Source: an uncultured Ruminococcus sp.
GTDB taxonomy: Bacteria; Bacillota; Clostridia; Oscillospirales; Ruminococcaceae
DNA length: 37,536 bases
Direction: 5' to 3'
Assembly (NCBI GenBank): GCA_947345935.1
Contig: CAMZZN010000023.1
Location: 1 to 37,536 of the forward strand
This document shows positions 1-7,564 of this stretch, piece after piece. The translations under genes and the position numbers were made by a program. Every line of letters begins with the position of its first letter. Position 1 is the first letter of the stretch. A model generated the notes under the pieces. That model was not told the DNA's origin and made no database searches. It saw only the letters and a program-made list of their open reading frames with translations.

Positions 1-510
1 CCTGCCGGAATTGCTGTCTATGCAGTCCATGAGCGAACTGACCTGGATCATTCCTCCCATTCCTATAGAAGCCGCCAGGCACATGACGGCGAAACATACC
101 GCAAGCGCCGGCGCTCCGAGACCACGGCTGAGGTAAGCCATCGGACCACGGCATTCCTTTGTGCTGTAGATAACAGAAAGAGTATTTTCGGCATAAACGA
201 GAGCCATTCCCAGCAGTGCGGATATCCACATCCAGAAAACTGCTCCCGGTCCGCCAAGGGCAACTGCGGCGGCAACTCCGGTAATATTTCCCGTTCCCAT
301 AGCTGTTCCGAGTGACATACATACAGTTTTCCACTGAGATATACCGTTGTTGACTGTCGGTTTGCTTCTTACGTTCTTTATCAGAAACGGTATAGTTTTA
401 AATTGAATGAACTTTAATTTCAGCGTGTAGACAATTCCTGTTGCAAGCAGAAGAAAGATTAGTCCGCTTCCCCAGATGTGTGAATTTATGCTTTCAAGAA
501 ATCCTGTCAT
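1..510 (-). CDS. Sodium:alanine/glycine symporter (AGCS family), N-terminal part
   Basis: The reverse strand is open from the ATG at 508-510 to the window edge, giving the first 170 residues of a membrane protein. It begins MTGFLESINSHIWGSG and holds the AGCS signatures GTAMGTGNITGVAAA and GGPGAVFWMWISALLGMA. This family imports alanine or glycine with Na+ or H+ across the cytoplasmic membrane. GGAGG at 515-519 sits 4-5 bases before the ATG and fixes the start. Full-length members have roughly 450-500 residues, so about two thirds lies outside the window. It is divergent from the PH-domain pair that follows. The exact substrate cannot be told from this fragment. Confidence 0.9.
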   Translation of the reverse strand, partial: MTGFLESINSHIWGSGLIFLLLATGIVYTLKLKFIQFKTIPFLIKNVRSKPTVNNGISQWKTVCMSLGTAMGTGNITGVAAAVALGGPGAVFWMWISALLGMALVYAENTLSVIYSTKECRGPMAYLSRGLGAPALAVCFAVMCLAASIGMGGMIQVSSLMDCIDSNSGR

Positions 511-541
511 GATTATCCTCCAGACTTTTTTTAAAAAGTGG

Positions 542-570
542 TATACAATAAAGGATATTTGTGGTATAAT
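542..570 (+). promoter_or_regulatory. Promoter of the PH-domain gene pair
   Basis: TATAAT at 565-570 is preceded by TGTGG (extended -10). A weak -35, TATACA, lies at 542-547 with 17-bp spacing. The start codon is 30 bases downstream. Confidence 0.6.
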
Positions 571-599
571 AGGATTAGAACACTGAAAGGAGGAAAAGA

Positions 600-1037
600 G
601 TGAGGCATTTTTATCCTGATAGAAGATGCATTAATGTGCTACGGACTGTAACTGTCGCCGCCGGTTTGATTATTTTTGCAGCTGTAAAATACTATGTTCG
701 CTCAGAAAAAGTAAAGCTTATCGCCGGACTGATAATATTATTCTGTATTGCAGTGATATTTGTATATCTTCCGCTGTATTTTGCCTCTTTGAAATATACT
801 GCTACAGATACTGAAATAATCAGAACAAGCGGGGTTTTTATAAGATTTCATCAATCCGTACATTATTCGTCGATACAGTACGCTGCGGTCATAAAAACTT
901 TTCTTTCACGTTATACAGGACTTAATTTTATGATCTTTTTCGTTTTCGGAGGCAGATTCAGACTGATGTTTCTGAGCAGAGATGATATCGACGAGATTCT
1001 CCGGCTTTCCGGAAGCGTATGCGGAAAGGAGAGATAG
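600..1037 (+). CDS. YdbS-like bacterial PH-domain membrane protein
   Basis: This 145-residue protein starts with GTG at 600, six bases after AGGAGG (588-593). Two hydrophobic segments lie near residues 14-30 and 39-60. They are followed by a small beta-rich domain (YTATDTEIIRTSGVF) typical of the bPH2/DUF304 fold. Size, topology and position just before a 500-residue PH-domain protein match the Bacillus subtilis ydbS-ydbT arrangement, whose products form a membrane pair linked to resistance against some antimicrobial peptides. The assignment rests on architecture and gene order rather than close sequence recall. Confidence 0.65.
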   Translation: MRHFYPDRRCINVLRTVTVAAGLIIFAAVKYYVRSEKVKLIAGLIILFCIAVIFVYLPLYFASLKYTATDTEIIRTSGVFIRFHQSVHYSSIQYAAVIKTFLSRYTGLNFMIFFVFGGRFRLMFLSRDDIDEILRLSGSVCGKER

Positions 1038-1039
1038 CT

Positions 1040-2539
1040 GTGTATCATGAACATCCGCTGCGGATACTTCGCTATTCTGCAAAAAACATATGGCTTCTTA
1101 TCTTTCCGCTTATCCGCAGCTTTAATATTTTCCACCACAGTAGAGAGTGGTTCTACAACTGGGTAAAGGGCGCATGGTTCGATATACTTGTTCTGGGGAT
1201 AATTATTCTTTTCGGATATATCAGGTGGTATTTCGCACGGATAGACCTGACCGATTCGGCTATTATTCATGAGAATGGAATTTTTTTCCGTATCCGCACT
1301 ACTATACCTTTTGTAAGTATAAGTTCCGCTACAGCCGTCAGACCATTTTATCTCCGCTTGTTCAGTGCTGTAAATGTGCGGTGTGATACAAGAGCCGGAT
1401 TTTTCAATTCAACTGACATGAAATTTATGGTGACCGAAAAAGTGTACGGAGATATAGTAAAAAAGCTGCCTAGGGTCAGTGATGAAAAAAGGATCTCGAC
1501 TATCCCGAAGCCGACTGCTCTTTCGGTAATATTGTTTTCTTTCTTTTTTTCAAGCGGTCTTTCAGGAGCGGTATACATTGCCGCATTTTTCTTTCAAGGC
1601 GGAAATATCGCACGTAATATCATCGGTGCGTCGATAAGCGTTATCTCTGAAGAATCGGAAAAGATCGGCAGCAAATTGCTTTTGAAGATTCCTGACGCAG
1701 CTATTCTCATGGGATTGATTTTTATCGGCACATGGCTGCTGTCGTTTTTTATTAATATTCTTACCTATGCACGTTTTCACGTTGAATGCGACGACAGATG
1801 CTTCTACACCTCCTATGGAGCAATAAACCGTAAGGAACACCGTATCAATGCTTCTCATATCAATTACACTGATCTGCGCCAGAATCTTATTATGAAATTT
1901 TCTGAGGCAGTTGCCGTTCACATAAGCTGTGCAGGCTACGGAACAGGAAAAAGAAGTCTGCCCGTGCTGCTGCCCGTCAGAAAAGAAAAGAATATCGGAC
2001 GGGATCTGGAGGCGATAGGCATACTCAGCGGCGTAAGGACGGAATTTAGACCGAGAAAGAATGGATTATGGCATTATGTCTGGCTGCCGGTGATACTTTC
2101 GTCGGCAGTGTTTCCCATCCATTTTATTATATCGAGATTTTTTCCGCTGTTTTCGGAGCTGTCTTTTTTTGCAGCCATAATGACGGAAATACCTTCGGTG
2201 TGGTTTGTGATCGTAAAATCAGCTGCTTTTTTCACAAGCGGCATTTCTGTTTATGACGACAAGATCATGGTAAGATGCTGCAAATGGTCTGGCTTCCATA
2301 CCGTTATTGCCGACCGTAAAAAACTGGTGAAAGCCGAGCTTGAACAGACGGTTTTTCAGAAGATCGGCGGAAGATGCAGTGTGAGCCTTTGGTTCGAGGG
2401 AGAGGAACAGGTGAAATTCAAGGTGAAATCCCTTGATGCTTCTCATGCGGTAAGAATATCTCAGCTTCTGGATTGTACTTTGGTGACAAATGAGGATGAA
2501 GTTATGATAAATCGCAAAAAAAATGACCGGATGACTTAG
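1040..2539 (+). CDS. YdbT-like multi-PH-domain membrane protein
   Basis: About 499 residues, close to the length of B. subtilis YdbT. I chose GTG at 1040 because AAAGGAGAG (1025-1033) lies at correct spacing before it; an in-frame ATG at 1019 has no ribosome binding site and overlaps the upstream gene. Pairs of hydrophobic segments alternate with three bPH2-like beta domains, for example ARIDLTDSAIIHENGIFFRI, FHVECDDRCFYTSYGAINRK and FTSGISVYDDKIMVRC. The gene begins two bases after the stop of the YdbS-like gene, so the two are surely co-transcribed. Its stop lies inside the shared terminator with the MATE gene. Confidence 0.65.
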   Translation: MYHEHPLRILRYSAKNIWLLIFPLIRSFNIFHHSREWFYNWVKGAWFDILVLGIIILFGYIRWYFARIDLTDSAIIHENGIFFRIRTTIPFVSISSATAVRPFYLRLFSAVNVRCDTRAGFFNSTDMKFMVTEKVYGDIVKKLPRVSDEKRISTIPKPTALSVILFSFFFSSGLSGAVYIAAFFFQGGNIARNIIGASISVISEESEKIGSKLLLKIPDAAILMGLIFIGTWLLSFFINILTYARFHVECDDRCFYTSYGAINRKEHRINASHINYTDLRQNLIMKFSEAVAVHISCAGYGTGKRSLPVLLPVRKEKNIGRDLEAIGILSGVRTEFRPRKNGLWHYVWLPVILSSAVFPIHFIISRFFPLFSELSFFAAIMTEIPSVWFVIVKSAAFFTSGISVYDDKIMVRCCKWSGFHTVIADRKKLVKAELEQTVFQKIGGRCSVSLWFEGEEQVKFKVKSLDASHAVRISQLLDCTLVTNEDEVMINRKKNDRMT

Positions 2540-2554
2540 ATCATCCGGTTTTTT
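2526..2554. terminator. Bidirectional terminator between convergent genes
   Basis: The stem ACCGGATGA (2526-2534) and TCATCCGGT (2541-2549) closes a six-base loop and is followed by a T-run. On the reverse strand it is followed by T-rich sequence too. The stop codons of both convergent genes lie in or beside the stem. Confidence 0.85.
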
Positions 2555-3944
2555 GTGCGGGAACTTTTTTACATTTTCCGTTTAGGTAATGCACCGTGAA
2601 CATAACGAAAAGCGTGAGATTATGAATTATCATGCATCCCCATGCGGATACGAGACCATATCCGAGAAGCTGAGTGCAGACGAATGTTCCTGCGATTCTG
2701 ACGCACCACATTCCCAGAACATTATATACGAACGGTGCAACAGTTTTTCCCTGTCCCTGCATAAGTCCCTCTATGACTATGGGAATGCCGTAGAACGGTT
2801 CGGAGACAGCCACCATTTTCAGAACTGTCGTTCCGAGGGATATAACCTCTGGATCGTGGGAAAAAATACTCATCAGCCGGGGAGCAAAAACAAAGAGCAT
2901 TCCTCCGGAAAAGATCATAAGTACAACTTCAAGGGGGATTACAGTTCGTGCAAGCCGTTCAAGACGATGACGGTCTCCGGCGCCGTATGCGTTTCCGGAA
3001 AGAGTCGCAGTGGCAGTCTGCATACCGTAGCCCGGTATGTAAAACAAGGATTCAACGGTATTGGCAATTGTATGAGCAGCCGTGGAAGTCTCTCCGACTG
3101 AATTTATCATTGCGGCAAATGCCACATATCCCAGCGAAGTCGCAAAACGCTGTAGCATATTCGGGAAAGCGACCCTGAGACAGGGTCTCAGGAGAGTTAT
3201 GTCCGGAAGCATCGGATGACCTTTCGGAGAGATCTCCTTGTGCTTCAACAGCTTGCAGGTAATTGCTATTCCGCCAAAAACATATGCTATTGCACTCGCA
3301 GCGGCAGCTCCGTTTATGCTAAGACCTGCCCCCGGCATCGTAAAAGAACCGAAAGGAGAATCTATAGTCCGTGTTGGATAGATCAAGAAAAAATTAAGTA
3401 CGATATTTATTATATTTACAATAATACCAGTCCGCATGGGAGTTTTGGTATCACCGGAAGACCGCAGAACCATACCAAAGATAATACTTGCACTGCGGAA
3501 AAGCATGGGCGAGTAAATTATCCGGAAATATCCTGCGGCGGCGTCTCTGATATTTTCGTCTACTCGCATCCATACGGGAATCTTGCTGCTCAGGGACAGG
3601 GTTAGAACGGTAAAGAAAGTTCCCACTGTAATTACAGTAAATACCGCCTGGGCTGCGGTTTTTTTTGCTTTTGTATTGTCACCTGCACCTTTTGCCTGGG
3701 AGATTACCGCTAAAAAGCCTATTCCAAGGGCGGAAACAGTGCTGCTGACGAGCCAGTTCACAGTTCCGGTAGCGCCGACGGCGGCAGTTGCCTGTGTACC
3801 AAGAGAGCCGACCATAGCCGTATCAATATACTGCACAGCTGTTTGCAGGAGCTGTTCCAGCATCGTGGGCCATGCAAGAGCAAGGATCACCGTAAGCATT
3901 CCGGAATTTGTTTTTTTATTATATATATTTCTGACAGAATTCAT
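2541..3944 (-). CDS. MATE family multidrug/metabolite exporter
   Basis: A 467-residue polytopic membrane protein with the usual length and pattern of MATE transporters. The N-terminal signature LAWPTMLEQLLQTAVQYIDT is present, with the conserved VGSLG and AVGATG stretches, about twelve hydrophobic helices, and the second-half repeat (FPNMLQRFATSLGYVAF). The family exports drugs or metabolites against a Na+ or H+ gradient. The start at 3944 has only a distant AAAGGA about 16 bases upstream, so translation could begin lower, for example at MLTVILAL. A fold-back element lies just upstream and separates it from the divergent AraC regulator, which may or may not control it. Confidence 0.9.
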   Translation of the reverse strand: MNSVRNIYNKKTNSGMLTVILALAWPTMLEQLLQTAVQYIDTAMVGSLGTQATAAVGATGTVNWLVSSTVSALGIGFLAVISQAKGAGDNTKAKKTAAQAVFTVITVGTFFTVLTLSLSSKIPVWMRVDENIRDAAAGYFRIIYSPMLFRSASIIFGMVLRSSGDTKTPMRTGIIVNIINIVLNFFLIYPTRTIDSPFGSFTMPGAGLSINGAAAASAIAYVFGGIAITCKLLKHKEISPKGHPMLPDITLLRPCLRVAFPNMLQRFATSLGYVAFAAMINSVGETSTAAHTIANTVESLFYIPGYGMQTATATLSGNAYGAGDRHRLERLARTVIPLEVVLMIFSGGMLFVFAPRLMSIFSHDPEVISLGTTVLKMVAVSEPFYGIPIVIEGLMQGQGKTVAPFVYNVLGMWCVRIAGTFVCTQLLGYGLVSAWGCMIIHNLTLFVMFTVHYLNGKCKKVPAQKTG

Positions 3945-3980
3945 TTGATGATCAAGTATCCTTTCGTTACTCGGTATTTG

Positions 3981-4141
3981 GAACTTGTATTCATAGGATA
4001 AGCTGCACGTCTTTTCGGCAAATTTTGCCGATTGCTGCGTTGAAAAATCTCACCATACGCTAGTATGCTTTCGCTTTTTCTCCTTGCCCTCGGCAAAATT
4101 ATGCTCGAAAATCCACAAAGCTTTCCTATGAACACAAGTTC
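3981..4141. repeat. 161-bp fold-back (MITE-like) element
   Basis: The left end GAACTTGTATTCATAGGA (3981-3998) matches the reverse complement of the right end (4124-4141) with one mismatch. The likeness continues inward: TTTTCG, AATTTTGCCGA and a run of A recur in order on both arms up to a central CATAC-GCTA-GTATG hairpin (4054-4067). The whole element could fold into one long imperfect hairpin. The left arm also holds a near-palindrome around GGCAAATTTTGCC (4017-4029). There is no coding potential. Part of the left arm recurs at 14616-14652. Confidence 0.75.
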
Positions 4142-4183
4142 TTATAAATTATAATACGATTTTCCGGCGATGTCAAGAACCGA

Positions 4184-4212
4184 TTGACAAATCGGCAATA
4201 ATAATTTATAAT
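4184..4212 (+). promoter_or_regulatory. Promoter of the AraC regulator
   Basis: A perfect TTGACA (4184-4189) and TATAAT (4207-4212) lie 17 bp apart. The string ATAATACGATT after the -10 is a second copy of a stretch at 4151-4161. Confidence 0.85.
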
Positions 4213-4246
4213 ACGATTAATACACTATTATTATATGGAGGAAAAT

Positions 4247-5041
4247 ATGATAATCAACAATGCAGGCTACAATCATTGTCACGATTCCGACTTTAAGATA
4301 GAGCGGCCGGACGGCAGCGGGGACAATCTTCTTCTGCTTCTGAAAACGAACACTATATTCACTCTTGACGGAAAAGATACTCTTGTGCCGACTGATTCAT
4401 TTTTTCTGTACAGAAAGGGGAGCCCGCAGTTTTATCGCTGCGCACCTAACCAGACTTTTGCAAACGACTGGATTCATTTTGAATTTGAAGAAGGGGAGGA
4501 AGAAGAATTCCTGCAGCTTGGACTTCGTTATGATACGCCGATAAAATGCAGCGATATCTATATGCCAAGCTTTTTTGTAAAAATGATAACTTATCAGCAT
4601 TACTCGGATAATCTGCATAAAAGTAAAAGTATCATATATTATATGTTTCTGCTTTTTAACAGTATAAGCGAACAGATCCATACCAAAGCCGCCGTAAGGT
4701 CAGAAAACTATTACGAGATGCTATCGACGATACGCAGTAAAATTTATGCCGAGCCGCATATACAGCGTAATATAGATTATGCTGCTCACGAAGTTAGAAT
4801 GGGGCGTTCCAATTTTCAGCGTTTGTATAAAAAATATTTCGGCACTACCTTTAACCGTGATCTGATATGCAGCCGTATTCAACACGCAAAGCTTCTTCTT
4901 CTCAAAACAGACTTGAATGTTTCGGAAATTTCCCGGAAATGCGGATATTCGTCTTATGCTCATTTTGAAAGACAATTCCGCAAGGAGACCGGCGTAACGC
5001 CGGCAGGATTCAGGAACGGTAAAAGTATCTGTGAAAGTTGA
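4247..5041 (+). CDS. AraC family transcriptional regulator
   Basis: A 264-residue cytoplasmic DNA-binding protein. I chose ATG at 4247 because GGAGG (4237-4241) precedes it at proper distance; the in-frame ATG at 4235 overlaps that site. The N-terminal half (about residues 10-100) looks like the cupin-type ligand domain of sugar-responsive AraC regulators. The C-terminal 95 residues carry two helix-turn-helix motifs, IDYAAHEVRMGRSNFQRLYKK and VSEISRKCGYSSYAHFERQF, followed by the typical KETGVTPAGFR ending. The target is unknown. Neighbours are the MATE gene (divergent) and the decarboxylase operon (downstream, own promoter). Confidence 0.9.
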   Translation: MIINNAGYNHCHDSDFKIERPDGSGDNLLLLLKTNTIFTLDGKDTLVPTDSFFLYRKGSPQFYRCAPNQTFANDWIHFEFEEGEEEEFLQLGLRYDTPIKCSDIYMPSFFVKMITYQHYSDNLHKSKSIIYYMFLLFNSISEQIHTKAAVRSENYYEMLSTIRSKIYAEPHIQRNIDYAAHEVRMGRSNFQRLYKKYFGTTFNRDLICSRIQHAKLLLLKTDLNVSEISRKCGYSSYAHFERQFRKETGVTPAGFRNGKSICES

Positions 5042-5120
5042 TATATGAAAAATAATCTTTTCTGATGTGGAAAATAATTTTTTAAAGAAATTTCAAAAAA
5101 CAGTAGAAATTTCCCGGAAG

Positions 5121-5132
5121 ATATGGTATAAT
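5121..5132 (+). promoter_or_regulatory. Probable -10 of the decarboxylase operon
   Basis: ATATGGTATAAT (5121-5132) carries an extended -10 of the kind used throughout this window. I see no good -35. It leaves a leader of about 100 bases before the alpha subunit, with no obvious riboswitch or terminator. Confidence 0.45.
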
Positions 5133-5237
5133 TATTTTTAAATGGTGTAATTTGCAATGATTTGCATATTTAACCTTTGTTCTTTATACTGTCCGGTTAA
5201 AAAACGGAACAGATGTATATTTTGAGGAGGTTTGTAC

Positions 5238-6635
5238 ATGAAAAAAGTGCAATTGACAGAAACCGTGCTACGTGACGCTAATCAGTCGCTGATGGCAACA
5301 CGTCTTCCTTATTCGGATTACGAGGATATCCTCGCCGATATGGACAAGGCAGGGTATTATTCCATCGAGTGCTGGGGCGGAGCAACTTTCGACTCCTGTC
5401 TCCGCTATCTCAACGAAGATCCATGGGAGAGACTCCGTAATCTCAGGAAGCATCTTCCGAAAACAAAACTACAGATGCTGCTCAGAGGACAGAATCTTCT
5501 GGGTTACAAGCATTATCATGATGACGTGGTAGAAAAGTTCATTGAGCTTTCCATCAAGAATGGAATTGACGTAATCCGTATTTTTGATGCTCTTAACGAT
5601 TTCAGAAACATTGAAACCGCTCTTAATGCAACAAAGAAATTTGCTACACAGAAAACTATTGCTTCCGGATGTATCTCATATACCCAGAGTCCTGTACATA
5701 CTGTAGAGAAATACATTGAAATGTGCAAGGAACTTAAGAATATGGGCTTTGATACTATCTGTCTCAAGGATATGGCAGGAACAATGTCTCCGTATGAAGC
5801 TGAACATCTCATCAAGGGTATTAAGGACGCTATCGGCGATATGACGCTTATACTTCACACACATTGTACTACAGGCATGGCTTACATGACTATAATGAAA
5901 GCCATAGAGTCAGGAATAGACGTTATCGATACAGCTTGTTCCGCTTTTTCCGGCGGAACTTCACAGCCGTCTACCGAGACAATGTTCTACGCTCTTCAGC
6001 AGTACGGCATAAAAACCGGTCTTAACGAGGATATTATCAACAAAGTAAACGATTTCTTCAAGCCTGTAAAACAGAAGTACGTTGATAACGGTCAGCTCAA
6101 TCCCAAGAGCCTTAATACTGATGCTCAGGCTCTTGTTTATAAAGTTCCCGGCGGAATGCTCTCAAATATGATTGCAAATCTTACCGATATGCACGCTATG
6201 GACAAGTTCGACGCCGCTCTTGCCGAAATCCCGAAGGTACGTGCTGACCTCGGATATCCTCCGCTTGTAACACCTCTTTCACAGATGGTCGGAAATCAGG
6301 CTGTTACCAATGTTCTTATCGGCGAACGCTACAAGAATATTTCCAAGGAAGTAAAGAATTATATCAAGGGCGAATACGGTATTGCACCGGCTCCCATTGA
6401 TGCGGAACTTTCAAAGAAAGTTCTCGGCGATGCAAAGCCTGTTGACTGCCGTGAAGAGGATAAAAAGCGCACAGGAGAAGATTTCAGGGCTGCAAAAGAA
6501 GCTCTCGGCGATCTCTGCCGTTGCGAGGAGGATATAATGAGCTATATATGTTATCCCGATCAGACGGTCAACTTCCTTAAAAACCGTAAGGCTCAGGAGG
6601 AAAATGAAGCAGTTTACACCATTGAGGAAATGTAA
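5238..6635 (+). CDS. oadA: Oxaloacetate decarboxylase alpha subunit (carboxyltransferase, no biotin domain)
   Basis: 465 residues of the pyruvate carboxylase 5S/OadA family, which moves the carboxyl group of oxaloacetate onto a biotin carrier. The start is fixed by GAGGAGG (5224-5230) before ATG 5238. The N-terminus reads QLTETVLRDANQSLMATRL, with the metal-binding Asp in RDANQS; LILHTHCTTGMA and the SAFSGGTSQPSTE stretch complete the TIM-barrel active site. Larger OadA proteins end in a biotinyl domain. Here the chain stops after the barrel and the PYC_OADA-like region, and the biotin domain is a separate gene two places downstream. First gene of a tight four-gene operon. Confidence 0.93.
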   Translation: MKKVQLTETVLRDANQSLMATRLPYSDYEDILADMDKAGYYSIECWGGATFDSCLRYLNEDPWERLRNLRKHLPKTKLQMLLRGQNLLGYKHYHDDVVEKFIELSIKNGIDVIRIFDALNDFRNIETALNATKKFATQKTIASGCISYTQSPVHTVEKYIEMCKELKNMGFDTICLKDMAGTMSPYEAEHLIKGIKDAIGDMTLILHTHCTTGMAYMTIMKAIESGIDVIDTACSAFSGGTSQPSTETMFYALQQYGIKTGLNEDIINKVNDFFKPVKQKYVDNGQLNPKSLNTDAQALVYKVPGGMLSNMIANLTDMHAMDKFDAALAEIPKVRADLGYPPLVTPLSQMVGNQAVTNVLIGERYKNISKEVKNYIKGEYGIAPAPIDAELSKKVLGDAKPVDCREEDKKRTGEDFRAAKEALGDLCRCEEDIMSYICYPDQTVNFLKNRKAQEENEAVYTIEEM

Positions 6636-6647
6636 GGAGGCTGCTGT

Positions 6648-7163
6648 ATGTTAGATGAAAATAGTACATTTGATATCGAAACATTCGATACAGATGGTGA
6701 AATTGGAATTATAGGCGGCGCAGATGAACCTACAGAGAGATTTATCGTGCAAAGTCTTGCAGAAAATTCAGAGGAAACTACTGAGATGACTACGGCAGAG
6801 AATGCTCCGAAAAACGCAAAGGAAATGAGCGTCGCCGACGCAGGAATTACCGCTGTTTTTGGATATGCCGTTGTTTTTGCTGGTCTTGTTGTCCTGATGA
6901 TCGTTCTTTATTGCACCGGAGCGATTTTTAAATCCAAGGATGCAAAGGCAAATGCCGCAAAGGAAGCTCAGGCAAAATCGGCAGCCAAGAATGCGCCTGC
7001 CGCACCTGCTGCTGAGAAGCCTGTCGCTCCAGGTTCTGCCGGGCACGTAAAGCTTTTTGACGTTCCTGATAAAGAGGCTGCAATGATTATGGCGATCGTT
7101 GCCGACAAAATGCAGAAGCCTCTCAATGAGCTTCACTTTATTTCAATTAAGGAGGTTAAGTAA
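6648..7163 (+). CDS. OadG-like gamma subunit of the Na+-pumping decarboxylase, with an IGIIGGAD leader
   Basis: 171 residues. A strong AAGGAGG lies 12 bases after the alpha-subunit stop. One transmembrane helix (about residues 66-93, GITAVFGYAVVFAGLVVLMIVLY) is followed by an Ala/Pro/Lys-rich linker and a C-terminal domain (AAMIMAIVADKMQKPLNELHF) typical of OadG-like proteins in clostridia. In the complex this subunit anchors and assembles alpha and beta at the membrane. The first 60 residues are unusual: acidic, and carrying EIGIIGGADEPTERFIVQSL (residues 18-37), which closely resembles the IGIIGGADGPT active-site motif of the beta subunit in the same operon. Function of that leader is unknown. 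Confidence 0.8.
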   Translation: MLDENSTFDIETFDTDGEIGIIGGADEPTERFIVQSLAENSEETTEMTTAENAPKNAKEMSVADAGITAVFGYAVVFAGLVVLMIVLYCTGAIFKSKDAKANAAKEAQAKSAAKNAPAAPAAEKPVAPGSAGHVKLFDVPDKEAAMIMAIVADKMQKPLNELHFISIKEVK

Positions 7164-7165
7164 CC

Positions 7166-7552
7166 ATGAAGTATAAAGTAACACTTAACGGTAAAACATA
7201 CGAGGTTGAGGTTGAGCACGGCAAAGCAGTCCTCCTTGACGAATACGAGGCTCTTGCACCTGCACAGGCTGCTCCTGCGCCTGCCGCCGCAGCATCTGTT
7301 CCGGCACCAGCGCCTGCTGCATCTGTTGATCTTGCTGCCGGCGAAACTGTTGCCGCCCCTATGCCCGGAAACATAATCAGGGTTGACGTAAAGCAGGGCG
7401 ATTCAGTCAAGGCCGGACAGATTCTTATAATTCTTGAAGCTATGAAGATGGAAAATGAAATTGTCGCACCCAAGGACGGCACTGTTGCACAGGTTGTCAC
7501 AAGCAAGGGTTCTGTTGTTGACACAGGAGCGCCCCTGGTTGTTATAGCTTAA
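7166..7552 (+). CDS. Biotin carboxyl carrier subunit of the decarboxylase
   Basis: 128 residues, starting two bases after the previous stop with its own AGGAGG (7150-7155). A short N-terminal segment (MKYKVTLNGKTYEVEVE) is followed by an Ala/Pro linker (about residues 28-55), then a complete biotinyl domain: VAAPMPGNIIRVDVKQGDSV, the biotinylation motif EAMKMENE with its acceptor lysine, and the IVAPKDGTVAQV hairpin. It shuttles CO2 from the alpha subunit to the membrane beta subunit. It needs biotin, in keeping with the BioY transporter gene further along. Confidence 0.93.
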   Translation: MKYKVTLNGKTYEVEVEHGKAVLLDEYEALAPAQAAPAPAAAASVPAPAPAASVDLAAGETVAAPMPGNIIRVDVKQGDSVKAGQILIILEAMKMENEIVAPKDGTVAQVVTSKGSVVDTGAPLVVIA

Positions 7553-7564
7553 GGAGGGCAGGAT

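Noticed and set aside
1019..1039. ATG at 1019 as the start of the YdbT-like gene
   Set aside because: No ribosome binding site precedes it, whereas AAAGGAGAG sits correctly for the GTG at 1040.
911..1270. Reverse-strand open frame of 119 codons over the YdbS/YdbT junction
   Set aside because: It is antisense to two well-supported genes and has no family resemblance.
2589..3605. Forward open frames inside the MATE gene
   Set aside because: Shadow frames of a clear membrane transporter on the other strand, without ribosome binding sites or motifs.
5133..5223. Riboswitch in the decarboxylase leader
   Set aside because: No conserved riboswitch core or terminator/antiterminator pair is visible.
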